Assembly (NCBI GenBank): GCA_964645775.1
Contig: CAZYBU010000004.1
Location: 84,297-148,296, forward strand
Origin: CAZYBU01 sp964645775
Lineage (GTDB): Bacteria; Spirochaetota; UBA4802; UBA5550
Direction: 5' to 3'
DNA length: 64,000 bases
The notes under the pieces are model-generated. The model was not told the DNA's origin, did no database searches, and saw only the letters and a list, made by a program, of their open reading frames with translations. This document shows, one piece after another, positions 8,816 to 17,590 of the stretch (position 1 is its first letter; every line of letters starts with the position of its first letter). The translations under genes were made by a program, and so were the position numbers.

Positions 8816-11800
8816 CTTTTTGCTCCGACAGGGATTTCAGGAAAGGAAGGAGCAGAACACGGCATTTCTCATAGGAATCACTGGGGACCTCGTGGGCGAT
8901 AACTTCTTCCAGAAAATAGGATTTCAGCTTCCCGGAGTGAGACTCTTTATTTACATGCCGTGCAAGCATTTCCTGAAACTCGAAAGGGTCCGTTTCCTTC
9001 TCATCCTTAAGGATGTATTCCCTTAGCTCCTTTTGATTAAGGACAAGAGAGAAAGGAAGATACGTGTATTCTTCCAGGTTTTCCATCTCCCTGCGGAGGA
9101 CAAGGAGAAACTCGCGGGCCTCATCCTCTGAAATATGAAATGTATAGTATTGTCCCTTATCCTGCTTCGCGTAGAACACGGTTATATCATCGGACAAGTA
9201 CCGTAGAAGATGACTGTTCTCCGGTTGCAGAGAAAGAGTATGGAGAAGAAATGCAGGAATAAGTTTGTTCAGATATAGATTTTTTGTATAGGTATGAATC
9301 AAAAACCGTGTCTCCGTCCCGCTCCAGATCCTGTTTGCTGTACCGGTAACCGTTAGTATATCTTTGCCCGGCATCCGGGCGGGACCGAGGGATCGTACAG
9401 GAGGAAGAATACGAACGGGAGAATCTCCCAGGGCAAGGGTCCCGGTATAGGGAAATGTTCCAGTAGTTCTCAGGAACGAGAGAAGACCACTTTTTTTGAG
9501 ATAGTCTTCGGTTTTCTTTTTCAGGGTAAGCTCTTCAAATTCTGTAAAACTGGTAAGAGCGATATCCCCGGACTGGAGGGCAAGATCGACCTCTTCCTTT
9601 ACAAGAACGGGAAGGTTCGTGAGAGTAAAAATTGACGACTCTCTCAGAATACGGTCGATTAGACGGTTCATCAGCTTTCTTTTGCCGGGAGAGATGTATT
9701 CATCAAGAAGGGTGTCCTGATCGGGAATCTCTTCTTCATCAATCATCTGCAGTGGACCTTTGTCCATGAGATAGTAATGTCCCGGGTTTTCAAGAAATCT
9801 CTTGAGGGCGTAAAGGGATACAGAGCCTGCCTTGTCGGTGTCTCTGCCCTTTAGGGGAGCCGGTAATCTGCTCTCCCTGTCGGTCCCGGCCTGATCACGG
9901 GATAGAATGATTCGAGGCTCTCGTGTGATCTCTCTCCTGTCTATAAGATCCTTCCTGCGTTGTTCTTCAGGTTTAAGTATCCTTTCCAGGTATGCTCGCA
10001 AATGGCTGATAATTGAGTTGGGATATTTTTCCACGTCCCGGCTTGCGTCATGGCAAACATAGGTAAGGTAGAGCCTTTCCCGTGCTGTTACAAGATGTTC
10101 CAGAAAAAGGTAGGTCTCAAATTCATACCTGCTTGTTTCTCCCGGCCTGCGGTGTCCAGCCATCAGGTTCAGGGAGGATGGCACATCCACGGAGGGGAAG
10201 GGACCTTCTTCCATTCCGGCGATATAGATAATCCGGAAAGGAAAGGGACGATTCGGGACAAGGGCGGATATATTAATCCCAGTGGTCAGATAACTCCCCC
10301 TGGTGCCGGAGTTTCCCGTAAGTCGCCCGTTCATGAAACGATGGATGGTTTCCAGAGTTAGAGAGGTATTTCTATCCAGAGCTGAAGTGATGCGCGTAAG
10401 GATTTCCAGGGCATTTGACAGGTTTCCCTGAAGGTTTCTGTATTCCTCTTCCAATGCTGAGACCAGAAACGTTGTAAGAATCCTGAAAAGAATATCCTTC
10501 CATTCTCTTACCGTATGGCTCTCCTTTTCATGAATTATTCTTTCCAGGAAGAGGAGCTCTTCTATGAAAAGGAAAAAGGAACTGAGGGTATCTCTGCCAG
10601 GAAGCCTTGATACATGTCCTGTTAGTTGCCCATGAAAGTCAGCGGCATATAAATCCATTTGAGAAGACTGTTCCATGATGGCTGAAAGACGTATCCTGCG
10701 CCCGGCATATTTCCAGGTTCTGCTCTGATTGATAATTTTTCTGAATCCTCCGGTATCACAGTTCAGTTCCGTAAAGAGCTGGTGAAGTTCCCGGATCTCC
10801 TCTTCGGTAAGATCAAAGGCTGCATGGATGATCCCATGAGAAAGCAGGTCAAAGACACTTGAACGGGTTAATCCGCGGCTGAAAATATTCAGGAGCTTTT
10901 TGAATGCGGAAGTCGGCTCATCCTGAATGGCTGATCCGGCGTCGATCAGGCTGTACGGGATATTGTCCGTGTGCCTGTCGAATATCTCCCGAATAACAGG
11001 TGCGTACCGTTCCATTTCCGGAACCATTATCGCGATATCAGAGGGGGCAAGGCTCCTGTCATTCATCAGGTGCTGAAGAATGCTTTCATGGATCCATTCG
11101 ATTTCATCATGTATGCTTTTCAGGCCCAGGATTTGCAGGCTTTCGTCCGGCTCCAGAAGATGCCTTTCCGGATTGATACGGTTAAAGACATGCTGTTGAA
11201 TAGTGGAGAGAAGGGTGTCCCGGTCTGCTGCATCTTCTACAAGAGGTGAGGTTTCGAATCGCATACGGGGGGTCAGTGCGTCTTCCAGAAGGGAAAAGAG
11301 CTTGATGGTTTCTCTTCCCGCCCGGCCCCAGAGTTTAAGCAATATATTGTCCCCTGTCTCAGGGTCTTCGAGTGTGTTGTCCTCCCGGAGGGGAATGGCG
11401 TTTATTCTTTTCCATCGTTCCGTATGGCTCGATTTGATATCTTCCCAGAACTCGTTACACGGATTCAGCATGTATATATAGATGTCTGATTTACTTGCGA
11501 GACGATAAATAGATCTGATTAGTAGAGGAGGGTAATGAGACAGGCCGAAGAAAAGAATGGGGCCAGGCTCTTTTTCCGGATGATCCGGATCCAGGAGTTC
11601 TCCTGTTACCTGGAAGCCCGAAGTATGAAGCAAAGAAAGGCTTTTCCCGTAGAGTTCTAGTTCCGCAGCTTCCAGGGGAGTAAGAGAGGAGACCCGGGCG
11701 AGGTTATCCATTAGCTCCGGACGATAGAGCTCATAACTGAAAAAATACCGGGCCAGTTCCCCTGCCAGCTCCCAGGTCCGGGTTGGAAGAAGATTTCCTC

Positions 11801-12134
11801 TCTCATCCTGACAGTACCGTTGCAGACATTCGATCTGCCGGTTTTTTTCATGCATCAGGAGGAGGTAGAGGGCTATCTGGCGTTCATCTATTCCGGCTAT
11901 TATGCTTGAGGGATGGAGGAACTGGGAGAGTCCTGCTTCGTTCAGATGAAACCGTAACCCGGCTGAAGCGCCTGTGCGACGGGCATGTTCAAGCTGAAGC
12001 CACTTCCTCATCTGAGGATTGGGAACAATAACAGGCGGTTGCTCCAGCAGATCGGAGGATATCATCTGACAGGTCTGGCTGAAGTGTTCTGCCAGTGGTC
12101 CGAGGGAATTGCTATAGTAAAGATGACAGGCCAT
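8808..12134 (-). CDS. recC: Exodeoxyribonuclease V subunit gamma (RecC)
   Basis: RecC holds the RecBCD complex together and recognises the regulatory Chi sequence. The 1108-residue length matches the family (about 1120). The N-terminus (LYYSNSLGPLAEHF, then PNPQMRKWLQLEHAR) matches the RecC start, and LDPEIEW-type and EERIYL-type helicase-like segments appear as SIHDEIEWIHESIL and ARERLYLTYVCHD in the degenerate helicase folds. NISALVPNRPFPFRIIYIAG is another typical RecC segment. The ATG at 12134 follows the beta-CASP nuclease gene by 8 bp, and the 3' end overlaps recB by 8 bp, indicating a tightly coupled operon. The Chi sequence of this organism cannot be inferred. Confidence 0.92.
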   Translation of the reverse strand: MACHLYYSNSLGPLAEHFSQTCQMISSDLLEQPPVIVPNPQMRKWLQLEHARRTGASAGLRFHLNEAGLSQFLHPSSIIAGIDERQIALYLLLMHEKNRQIECLQRYCQDERGNLLPTRTWELAGELARYFFSYELYRPELMDNLARVSSLTPLEAAELELYGKSLSLLHTSGFQVTGELLDPDHPEKEPGPILFFGLSHYPPLLIRSIYRLASKSDIYIYMLNPCNEFWEDIKSSHTERWKRINAIPLREDNTLEDPETGDNILLKLWGRAGRETIKLFSLLEDALTPRMRFETSPLVEDAADRDTLLSTIQQHVFNRINPERHLLEPDESLQILGLKSIHDEIEWIHESILQHLMNDRSLAPSDIAIMVPEMERYAPVIREIFDRHTDNIPYSLIDAGSAIQDEPTSAFKKLLNIFSRGLTRSSVFDLLSHGIIHAAFDLTEEEIRELHQLFTELNCDTGGFRKIINQSRTWKYAGRRIRLSAIMEQSSQMDLYAADFHGQLTGHVSRLPGRDTLSSFFLFIEELLFLERIIHEKESHTVREWKDILFRILTTFLVSALEEEYRNLQGNLSNALEILTRITSALDRNTSLTLETIHRFMNGRLTGNSGTRGSYLTTGINISALVPNRPFPFRIIYIAGMEEGPFPSVDVPSSLNLMAGHRRPGETSRYEFETYLFLEHLVTARERLYLTYVCHDASRDVEKYPNSIISHLRAYLERILKPEEQRRKDLIDRREITREPRIILSRDQAGTDRESRLPAPLKGRDTDKAGSVSLYALKRFLENPGHYYLMDKGPLQMIDEEEIPDQDTLLDEYISPGKRKLMNRLIDRILRESSIFTLTNLPVLVKEEVDLALQSGDIALTSFTEFEELTLKKKTEDYLKKSGLLSFLRTTGTFPYTGTLALGDSPVRILPPVRSLGPARMPGKDILTVTGTANRIWSGTETRFLIHTYTKNLYLNKLIPAFLLHTLSLQPENSHLLRYLSDDITVFYAKQDKGQYYTFHISEDEAREFLLVLRREMENLEEYTYLPFSLVLNQKELREYILKDEKETDPFEFQEMLARHVNKESHSGKLKSYFLEEVIAHEVPSDSYEKCRVLLLPFLKSLSEQKDA

Positions 12135-12142
12135 GGGTACTT

Positions 12143-13744
12143 CTATAATTCATCGATCAGCATGGCAAGCAGTTCACGGGTATCGTTAATATCGTCCTGC
12201 AGTGAACGGGTGTCCTGGATCCTGTTTTCTTTCCTGGCATGACGGTACCGGCTTGCGAGAAGCTCCAGTGTCCGGGATAGAGATTCTATCTCATGCTCAA
12301 CCATGTCAGGTCCTTCCTCTTTTCCATAGCCGGCCATATTTGATCGCATGGTATCAACATCGATTATTTCACCCCAGACCGGGATATGGGTCACGTAATT
12401 GAATCGCTCCTGTATGGTATCTGCGAAGGATAGGGCCGCATCATCTTCGCCGTGTACGACAAAGACCTGAAGGTCGTCATTATCTATGCTGCTCATCCAG
12501 TCAATCAGGCCTTCACGATCAGCGTGGGCGGAGAAGCCACCCAGAGTTTCGATGCGGGCGTTGACTTTCACATCCTCACCGTAGACACGGACCTGTTGAG
12601 CGCCGTCAATAATCCTCCGTCCCAGGGTTCCCTTTGCCTGGTATCCAACAAATACGACGGATGAATCCTTTTGGTAAAGGTTGTGCATTAAGTGATACTT
12701 TATTCGTCCGGCCGTACACATCCCGCTTGCGGATATGATGATCGAACCTTTGGCTTCCTGGCAGAGACGTTTCGATTCATCCGCTGTTCTGGAAAAGGAA
12801 AGGGTGGGAAAATTAAGGGGACTGTCACCCGAATTCAGGATTTCCCTGGTCTCCTCGTCAAAGCATTCCGGATTGGTTCTGAATATCTCCGTGGCTGATA
12901 TGGCAAGAGGCGAATCGATATAGACCGGTATGGCCGGTATCTCCTCATCCCGCATCAGTTTGCCGAGAGTGTAGATTATTTCCTGGGTTCTTCCCACGGC
13001 AAATGACGGGATTATAATATTTCCTTTTCGGTTGAACGAATCGTTTATGATTTCCTTGAATTCTTTGTAGGTATCGACCTTGCTTTTATGCAGGCGGTCG
13101 CCGTAGGTTGATTCAATGAAGAGGATATCGGCGTAGTCGATTAATTCTGGATCGCGTATGATCGCCTGGTCCTTTGATCCGATATCGCCTGAAAAAAGGA
13201 GTTTAACCTCTTTGCCGTTTTCTTCAATCCATATTTCCACACTGGATGAACCGATTATGTGTCCGGCGTCTCTGAAACGGATATGAATACGGGGATGAAT
13301 CTGAACCCGTTCGCCGTAGGCCACCGGTACAAAGTTCTCCAGGGAACATTCCGCGTCCTTCATGGTGTAAAGAGGATCGATAGGGTCCCTGCCGAGTTTC
13401 TTGTTTTTACGGTTAATATATTCAGCGTCCATCTCCTGGATATGTGCGCTGTCCGGAAGCATTATTCTACACAGGTCGGCTGTGGCCTTTGTGGAATAGA
13501 TATTTCCGTAAAAGCCTTCACTGACCAGTTTGGGGATCAGTCCGCTGTGATCGATATGGGCGTGGGTCAGAATAAGGGCGTCGATTTTTCCCGGTGCGTA
13601 GATCGTCTGCAGATAATTGCGTTCCCTGAGTTCCCTTTTCCCCTGGAACATGCCGCAGTCGACCATGATAGAATAATCCTCATCCTTGATAATAAAGGAT
13701 GAACCGGTCACTGTTCGGGCTCCACCGACAAACTCAATTTTCAT
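12143..13744 (-). CDS. Metallo-beta-lactamase/beta-CASP RNA-processing nuclease
   Basis: Predicted zinc-dependent RNase of the bacterial YSH1/CPSF-73-like group. The metal site is THAHIDHSG at about residues 60-68; later ligands are in FRDAGHIIGS and FSGDIG; beta-CASP motifs appear as ISASGMCTAGRI, GGFSAHADREGL and VVHGEDD. At 533 residues it is about 70 longer than the core family, the extra part being a C-terminal helical region rich in charged residues from about 470. The ATG at 13744 is preceded by GGAGG ten bases upstream. It is the first gene of a tight run with recC and recB (8-bp gap), an association that may simply be co-transcription. Confidence 0.88.
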   Translation of the reverse strand: MKIEFVGGARTVTGSSFIIKDEDYSIMVDCGMFQGKRELRERNYLQTIYAPGKIDALILTHAHIDHSGLIPKLVSEGFYGNIYSTKATADLCRIMLPDSAHIQEMDAEYINRKNKKLGRDPIDPLYTMKDAECSLENFVPVAYGERVQIHPRIHIRFRDAGHIIGSSSVEIWIEENGKEVKLLFSGDIGSKDQAIIRDPELIDYADILFIESTYGDRLHKSKVDTYKEFKEIINDSFNRKGNIIIPSFAVGRTQEIIYTLGKLMRDEEIPAIPVYIDSPLAISATEIFRTNPECFDEETREILNSGDSPLNFPTLSFSRTADESKRLCQEAKGSIIISASGMCTAGRIKYHLMHNLYQKDSSVVFVGYQAKGTLGRRIIDGAQQVRVYGEDVKVNARIETLGGFSAHADREGLIDWMSSIDNDDLQVFVVHGEDDAALSFADTIQERFNYVTHIPVWGEIIDVDTMRSNMAGYGKEEGPDMVEHEIESLSRTLELLASRYRHARKENRIQDTRSLQDDINDTRELLAMLIDEL

Positions 13745-13793
13745 ATGAGTGTTTCCTCCGTTTCAGGTTAACCGCTTTCAGTAATAAAATCAA

Positions 13794-14276
13794 CTATTTA
13801 ACAGCGGGAAAATATTTCGAAGGTGCGCAGGAGTGACAGAGAGCCACTGCCAGGGCATCGGCAGCGTCATCTGGTTTGGGTACTTCATCCAGGTTAAAAA
13901 GCTTTTGTATCGTGACCTGCATCTGATTCTTATCAGCTTTCCCGTAGCCTGTTACGGCCATTTTGATCTGGGAGGGGGTGTATTCATGGATCGGAATGTC
14001 TGAAAGGGCCAGAGTAAGCAGAACAACACCTGAGGTTCGTGCAACATCCATGGCTGTGGTGGTGTTTCTCTGGAAAAAAAGTCTTTCCATGGCCGCTGTC
14101 CCGGGGGAAAATTGACGGACAATACCATCGATACTTTCATGGATAGAAAGCAACCGTCTGTCAAGTGGGATGTTACAATCCGTGGTGATTGCTCCGTAAC
14201 CAAGGAGTTTCATGGAATCATCTATAACAGACCAGCCCAGGATGGCATAACCGGGATCGATTCCAAGAATAATCAC
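13794..14276 (-). CDS. ruvC: Crossover junction endodeoxyribonuclease RuvC
   Basis: Holliday-junction resolvase that cuts four-way DNA junctions with RuvAB. The 160-residue protein carries the full acidic site: Asp in ILGIDPGYAILGW (residue 7), Glu in AMERLFFQRNTTTA (about 65), and the C-terminal Asp residues in KPDDAADALAVALCH. The start codon is GTG at 14276 and overlaps the TGA stop of yebC as GTGA, so translation is likely coupled. ruvA and ruvB are not in the window, although yebC-ruvC-ruvA-ruvB is a common order in bacteria; here the next gene downstream is the unrelated beta-CASP nuclease after 49 bp. Confidence 0.95.
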   Translation of the reverse strand: MIILGIDPGYAILGWSVIDDSMKLLGYGAITTDCNIPLDRRLLSIHESIDGIVRQFSPGTAAMERLFFQRNTTTAMDVARTSGVVLLTLALSDIPIHEYTPSQIKMAVTGYGKADKNQMQVTIQKLFNLDEVPKPDDAADALAVALCHSCAPSKYFPAVK

Positions 14277-15025
14277 TGTTCCGCGCTGATCGTTTCCATT
14301 ATTTCATCCGGAATGTCATAGTTGGAATAGACATTCTGGACATCGTCATGGTCATCGAGCATGTCCTCCAGCTTGAGACACTGCCTTGCCGCCTTTTCCT
14401 CAACCGTTACTTCCGTCATGGGCAGGAAGGTGAGTTCATTCACGGAAAGGGAGTATCCTTTTTCCTGAAGAAGTTCTGAAATGTCATTGTACGCGTCCGG
14501 AGAGGATGTAATAATAATAGTATCATCCTCGGTCTTTATGTCCTCTATGTCATAATCCAGGAGAAGTTCCATGATATTATCTTCCGAGGCTGACTCGTCG
14601 TTTATGACAAATAGTCCCTTCCGGTCAAAAAGATAGCTCACACTACCAGGTTCAGCAGGACTTCCGCCGTTTTTGTTAAAGATTGTCTTTATTTCCGGAG
14701 CCGTACGGTTCTTGTTGTCCGTAAGACAATCGACCATAAACGCGATACCTCCGGGACCATATCCTTCATAACGGACCTCTTCATAGGAAACACCTTCCAG
14801 ATTGCCGGTACCTTTTTTAATGGCCCTCTCAATATTATCGCTCGGCATATTAACAGACTTGGCCTTGTTGATGGCGGTACGGAGTGTCGGATTAGTGGAG
14901 GGGTCACCGCCGTTTCTGGCCGCAACTGTGATTTCCCGTATAATTTTGGTAAACATCTTGCCCCGTTTCGCGTCCTGGGCCCCTTTTCGGTGTTTGATGT
15001 TCGCCCATTTACTGTGTCCTGCCAT
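14273..15025 (-). CDS. yebC: YebC/PmpR family transcriptional or translational regulator
   Basis: The 250-residue protein matches YebC/PmpR over its full length: MAGHSKWANIKHRKGAQDAK start, FTKIIREITVAAR, NPTLRTAINKAKSVNMP, and the acidic middle and C-terminal domains ending in a YSNYDIPDE motif. YebC proteins act as DNA-binding regulators in some bacteria and as translation factors for proline stretches in others; the role here is open. GAGGAG lies immediately upstream of the ATG at 15025. It overlaps ruvC by 4 bp and follows the TPR gene after 37 bp, so the three genes probably share a transcript. Confidence 0.95.
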   Translation of the reverse strand: MAGHSKWANIKHRKGAQDAKRGKMFTKIIREITVAARNGGDPSTNPTLRTAINKAKSVNMPSDNIERAIKKGTGNLEGVSYEEVRYEGYGPGGIAFMVDCLTDNKNRTAPEIKTIFNKNGGSPAEPGSVSYLFDRKGLFVINDESASEDNIMELLLDYDIEDIKTEDDTIIITSSPDAYNDISELLQEKGYSLSVNELTFLPMTEVTVEEKAARQCLKLEDMLDDHDDVQNVYSNYDIPDEIMETISAEQ

Positions 15026-15062
15026 ATCTCCTCACTCTTTTCTCAGGTTAATTGCCCCTTTT

Positions 15063-16346
15063 TCAGTAGCCCCGTTCTATTTTCAACTGTAATTTTACTA
15101 TCTCCTCCCGTGCCCGTACCGGTTTATAATCATATTCGATGGACTGCCGGTAAAAGCGGATAGCTTCACTATAATCTTCAAGACGTTGATAGGTCTCGGC
15201 AAGTTTCCATCGGGTCCCGCCTGGATTTAGCTTTTCCAGATCATTTCTGGCGGATCGTATATTCTCTTCGATCCTTCCCCTCTCCTGAAGCTGATATTCA
15301 TATTTTTCATACTCGTCAAATCGGGGATCCGAAAGAAGACGGGACTTAAGACGGTTAATTTCATTTTCAATCTCACGTTTTTTCTGGAGAAGTTCGTCTA
15401 ATCGTTTCTGAGCCTTTTCCTGTATTTTCAGAGATTGTCGGTACTGTTCGATAGATGCTCTATATTCAAGATCACGAAAGGCCATGTCTCCGAGATATTC
15501 ATGGCTTTTTGATTTACGGTAAAGGTCCGTATCAGGTAGAAGTTCAAGGGCCTTTTTGAGGGACTGCTCTGCCAGTTTCTGGTGGCCGGTACGGGTCCGT
15601 GCCAGATGACCGAGGGCAAAATGCATGGTTCCGTCAGTTTCCCTGACTTTCAGATATCTGAGATACATCTCCTCTGCCGGCAGGAAGCGGGCAAGAGACT
15701 CATAGAGGCTGGCTGCGAGCAGAAAAAGCTCAGGATCCGGCTTATCAGTAAGGTTAAAGTAACGTTCCAGGTAATAGACGGACCGGTCCGGATGCCTGGT
15801 TCTGGAGTAGGATACTCCCAGTTCCCGGGCGTAATCAGCGTTCTCCGGATTTAGCTGTGCTGCCCCTTCCAGAAAGGATCTGTATCCCTGGATAAGGTTT
15901 TTTTTATGAAAGGCCAGCGCTATGGCGTAGTAGAGGCCATGATCTTCCTGTTCAATATTCTTTGAGAATCTCAGAGCCTGATAATAGTGAGATAATGCCC
16001 GGTCATAATCATTGAGTTCATAGTGACACCTTCCCGTTAACTCATGCAGTCGGGCCATCTCTCTGTTTTCCTCGATAAAGAGGGATTTCACCTTGCGGTC
16101 GCGGAAAAGCTGTTTTAGATCCACATCCTTTTCCACGTTTTTCATGGTAATAAAGCCGCTCGGTACCCGTTTATCCTCCACGCGGGTGCTGTATTCTTCT
16201 GCCAGACGGGACTCAAGTCTTTCCAGGGCCTTTCTGTACTCTCCCTCCCGATAAAGCCGCATGTACTCTTCTTCCTGCCCCGGGAGGGGAAGAAGAAAGG
16301 AGAATGTTAGAAAAAGGCCGGCTGATATGGTCCAGAATCGATTCAC
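15063..16346 (-). CDS. Exported tetratricopeptide-repeat protein
   Basis: A 428-residue repeat protein beginning with a hydrophobic signal segment (NRFWTISAGLFLTFSFLLPL). TPR-like helix pairs recur at about residues 30-60, 105-135, 145-260 and 290-330, and a last repeat (WKLAETYQRLEDYSEAIRFY) near the C-terminus, separated by a charged coiled-coil region at about 325-390. The same frame can be read back to a TTG at 16427, but that codon sits in the loop of a terminator hairpin. The GTG at 16346, with AAAGG upstream and a normal signal peptide after it, is the better start. Probably a periplasmic or outer-membrane-associated assembly scaffold; no specific role can be assigned. Confidence 0.8.
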   Translation of the reverse strand: MNRFWTISAGLFLTFSFLLPLPGQEEEYMRLYREGEYRKALERLESRLAEEYSTRVEDKRVPSGFITMKNVEKDVDLKQLFRDRKVKSLFIEENREMARLHELTGRCHYELNDYDRALSHYYQALRFSKNIEQEDHGLYYAIALAFHKKNLIQGYRSFLEGAAQLNPENADYARELGVSYSRTRHPDRSVYYLERYFNLTDKPDPELFLLAASLYESLARFLPAEEMYLRYLKVRETDGTMHFALGHLARTRTGHQKLAEQSLKKALELLPDTDLYRKSKSHEYLGDMAFRDLEYRASIEQYRQSLKIQEKAQKRLDELLQKKREIENEINRLKSRLLSDPRFDEYEKYEYQLQERGRIEENIRSARNDLEKLNPGGTRWKLAETYQRLEDYSEAIRFYRQSIEYDYKPVRAREEIVKLQLKIERGY

Positions 16347-16405
16347 CTGATTATTTACCTTTATTAATAGTATCGGAAAAGGAGAATAAAAGAAAATGCA
16401 GGATA

Positions 16406-16440
16406 AAAAAAACCGCGGTTTTTTCAACCGCGGTTTTTTT
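16406..16440 (-). terminator. Rho-independent terminator of the LPP20-type lipoprotein gene
   Basis: A-rich and T-rich flanks surround the arms AACCGCGGTT (16411-16420) and AACCGCGGTT (16426-16435) with a five-base loop. Read leftward, as the lipoprotein gene at 16464-16922 is, the hairpin is followed by a run of T (the forward A-run at 16405-16410). It is symmetric enough to work in both directions. Confidence 0.85.
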
Positions 16441-16463
16441 GAGAGGAAAAATATTTCAGTTAT

Positions 16464-16922
16464 CTATCTCCACTCAGCGGCTGAAACTTTGCGTTTTAGA
16501 TCTTTTGCTCTGACTTCATAGATGATCTCACAGTTGTCATCTGCATCATAAGTTACCTTTCGAACGGATCCACCCTTAACGACACCCTGGATTTCCTGGG
16601 CGATAGCAATACCGGTCATTTCGAAATCAGACATACCGGATGCGCCCTCTATATTTGAACCTTTAAATTTTTCGAGTATCTGATATTGGGCGTTAAGTAT
16701 AGCGGCACGTTTCGCACTTTCCCGACGTGCCACCTTGTTGGTGAGGGTCCGTTTGGGTACACCCATAGCGGCAAGACGGAAAGTGTTTTCATCTATCCAG
16801 CCTTCAGTTACATAATTTTCGCCTTCAATTTGCCCACCGATTTGCTTTCCGCCTCCACAGCCAACAATGCTGAATGAGATAACGGTGGTACAAAGGATGG
16901 CGAATACAAGCGCCTTTTTCAT
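16464..16922 (-). CDS. LPP20-family lipoprotein
   Basis: Predicted membrane lipoprotein of 153 residues. The ATG at 16922 is chosen over an upstream in-frame start because AGGAGG lies about eight bases before it and it opens directly into a signal peptide (MKKALVFAILCTT) ending in the lipobox SIVGC. The mature part contains GWIDENTFRLAAMG and a helix rich in Ala and Arg (KVARRESAKRAAILNAQYQ), typical of the LPP20/LPP family. A good promoter lies at 16983-17011 and a terminator at 16406-16440, so it is a single-gene transcript. The divergent neighbour at 17204 carries a related motif. Function unknown. Confidence 0.8.
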   Translation of the reverse strand: MKKALVFAILCTTVISFSIVGCGGGKQIGGQIEGENYVTEGWIDENTFRLAAMGVPKRTLTNKVARRESAKRAAILNAQYQILEKFKGSNIEGASGMSDFEMTGIAIAQEIQGVVKGGSVRKVTYDADDNCEIIYEVRAKDLKRKVSAAEWR

Positions 16923-16982
16923 AAAAGGTCCTCCTGAAACCATTTGTCGTACATTTTAATCTGTACCCTGATAAACGCAGCT

Positions 16983-17011
16983 AAAGTACTAATAAAAAAC
17001 CGGATCGTCAA
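16983..17011 (-). promoter_or_regulatory. Sigma-70-type promoter for the LPP20-type lipoprotein gene
   Basis: On the minus strand TTGACG (17006-17011) and TACTTT (16983-16988) are separated by exactly 17 bases, about 60 bp upstream of the lipoprotein start codon. Confidence 0.6.
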
Positions 17012-17203
17012 GGTAATAACAGCTTTTTTATTGGTCAAAAAATAATAATTGTAAGTAAAAAATAATATATAATAATTTATAATTTGAGGAGCCTTTGTTT
17101 TAGCCGACTATCAATGAATGCACATGCGGGATGGATGATTTTTCGTTGCTCTTTTAGTATGAATGTGGTTATGATGTGTATCAGGATATTAGGAGGAATG
17201 GAT

Positions 17204-17590
17204 ATGAGGAACCTGCTGCTTTGTATCTTTCTTGCATTAGTGCTGAGCGGATGTGAAACGACCGGCGAAAACCAGAAAGACAATGAAACTGTCAAAAAAA
17301 AGTCGGAGATAGAGACAGGATGGTCGGATAACGATACGTATACGGTGCGAGTAATTGCTGAAAACAGGCCTGTTGCTATTGAAAAAGCGAAACAACGGAT
17401 TCTGCGTGATATCGTTAATGTGAGAATGCTAAACCAGAGCCCTTTTACAGATATCAGGAAGATACGTAATGAATTCCAGAAACCCATGGATGAGGGGGAA
17501 ATAATATGGCAACGCCCGTTAGACGGGCAACTGGAAGTATTTTATCAGATTAAAGAAAAGGGACTGAAGGATAAATTCAGACGTAAATAA
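17204..17590 (+). CDS. Small lipoprotein related to the LPP20-type neighbour
   Basis: Predicted 128-residue lipoprotein. AGGAGG at 17191-17196 selects the ATG at 17204 (seven bases away) rather than the closer ATG at 17198 or the long upstream extension. The signal peptide (MRNLLLCIFLALV) ends in LSGC. After a charged linker comes GWSDNDTYTVRVIAENR followed by an Ala/Lys/Arg helix (AIEKAKQRILRDIVNVRM), the same layout as GWIDENTF plus the Ala/Arg helix in the divergent lipoprotein at 16464-16922. The two are probably distant paralogues. Its stop codon abuts the convergent purN stop with no spacer. Function unknown. Confidence 0.7.
   Translation: MRNLLLCIFLALVLSGCETTGENQKDNETVKKKSEIETGWSDNDTYTVRVIAENRPVAIEKAKQRILRDIVNVRMLNQSPFTDIRKIRNEFQKPMDEGEIIWQRPLDGQLEVFYQIKEKGLKDKFRRK

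Noticed and set aside
8724..12242. Plus-strand ORFs over recB/recC (for example 10050-10361 and 10971-11481)
   Set aside because: They are antisense shadows of a gene with full family motifs and have no ribosome sites or recognisable products.
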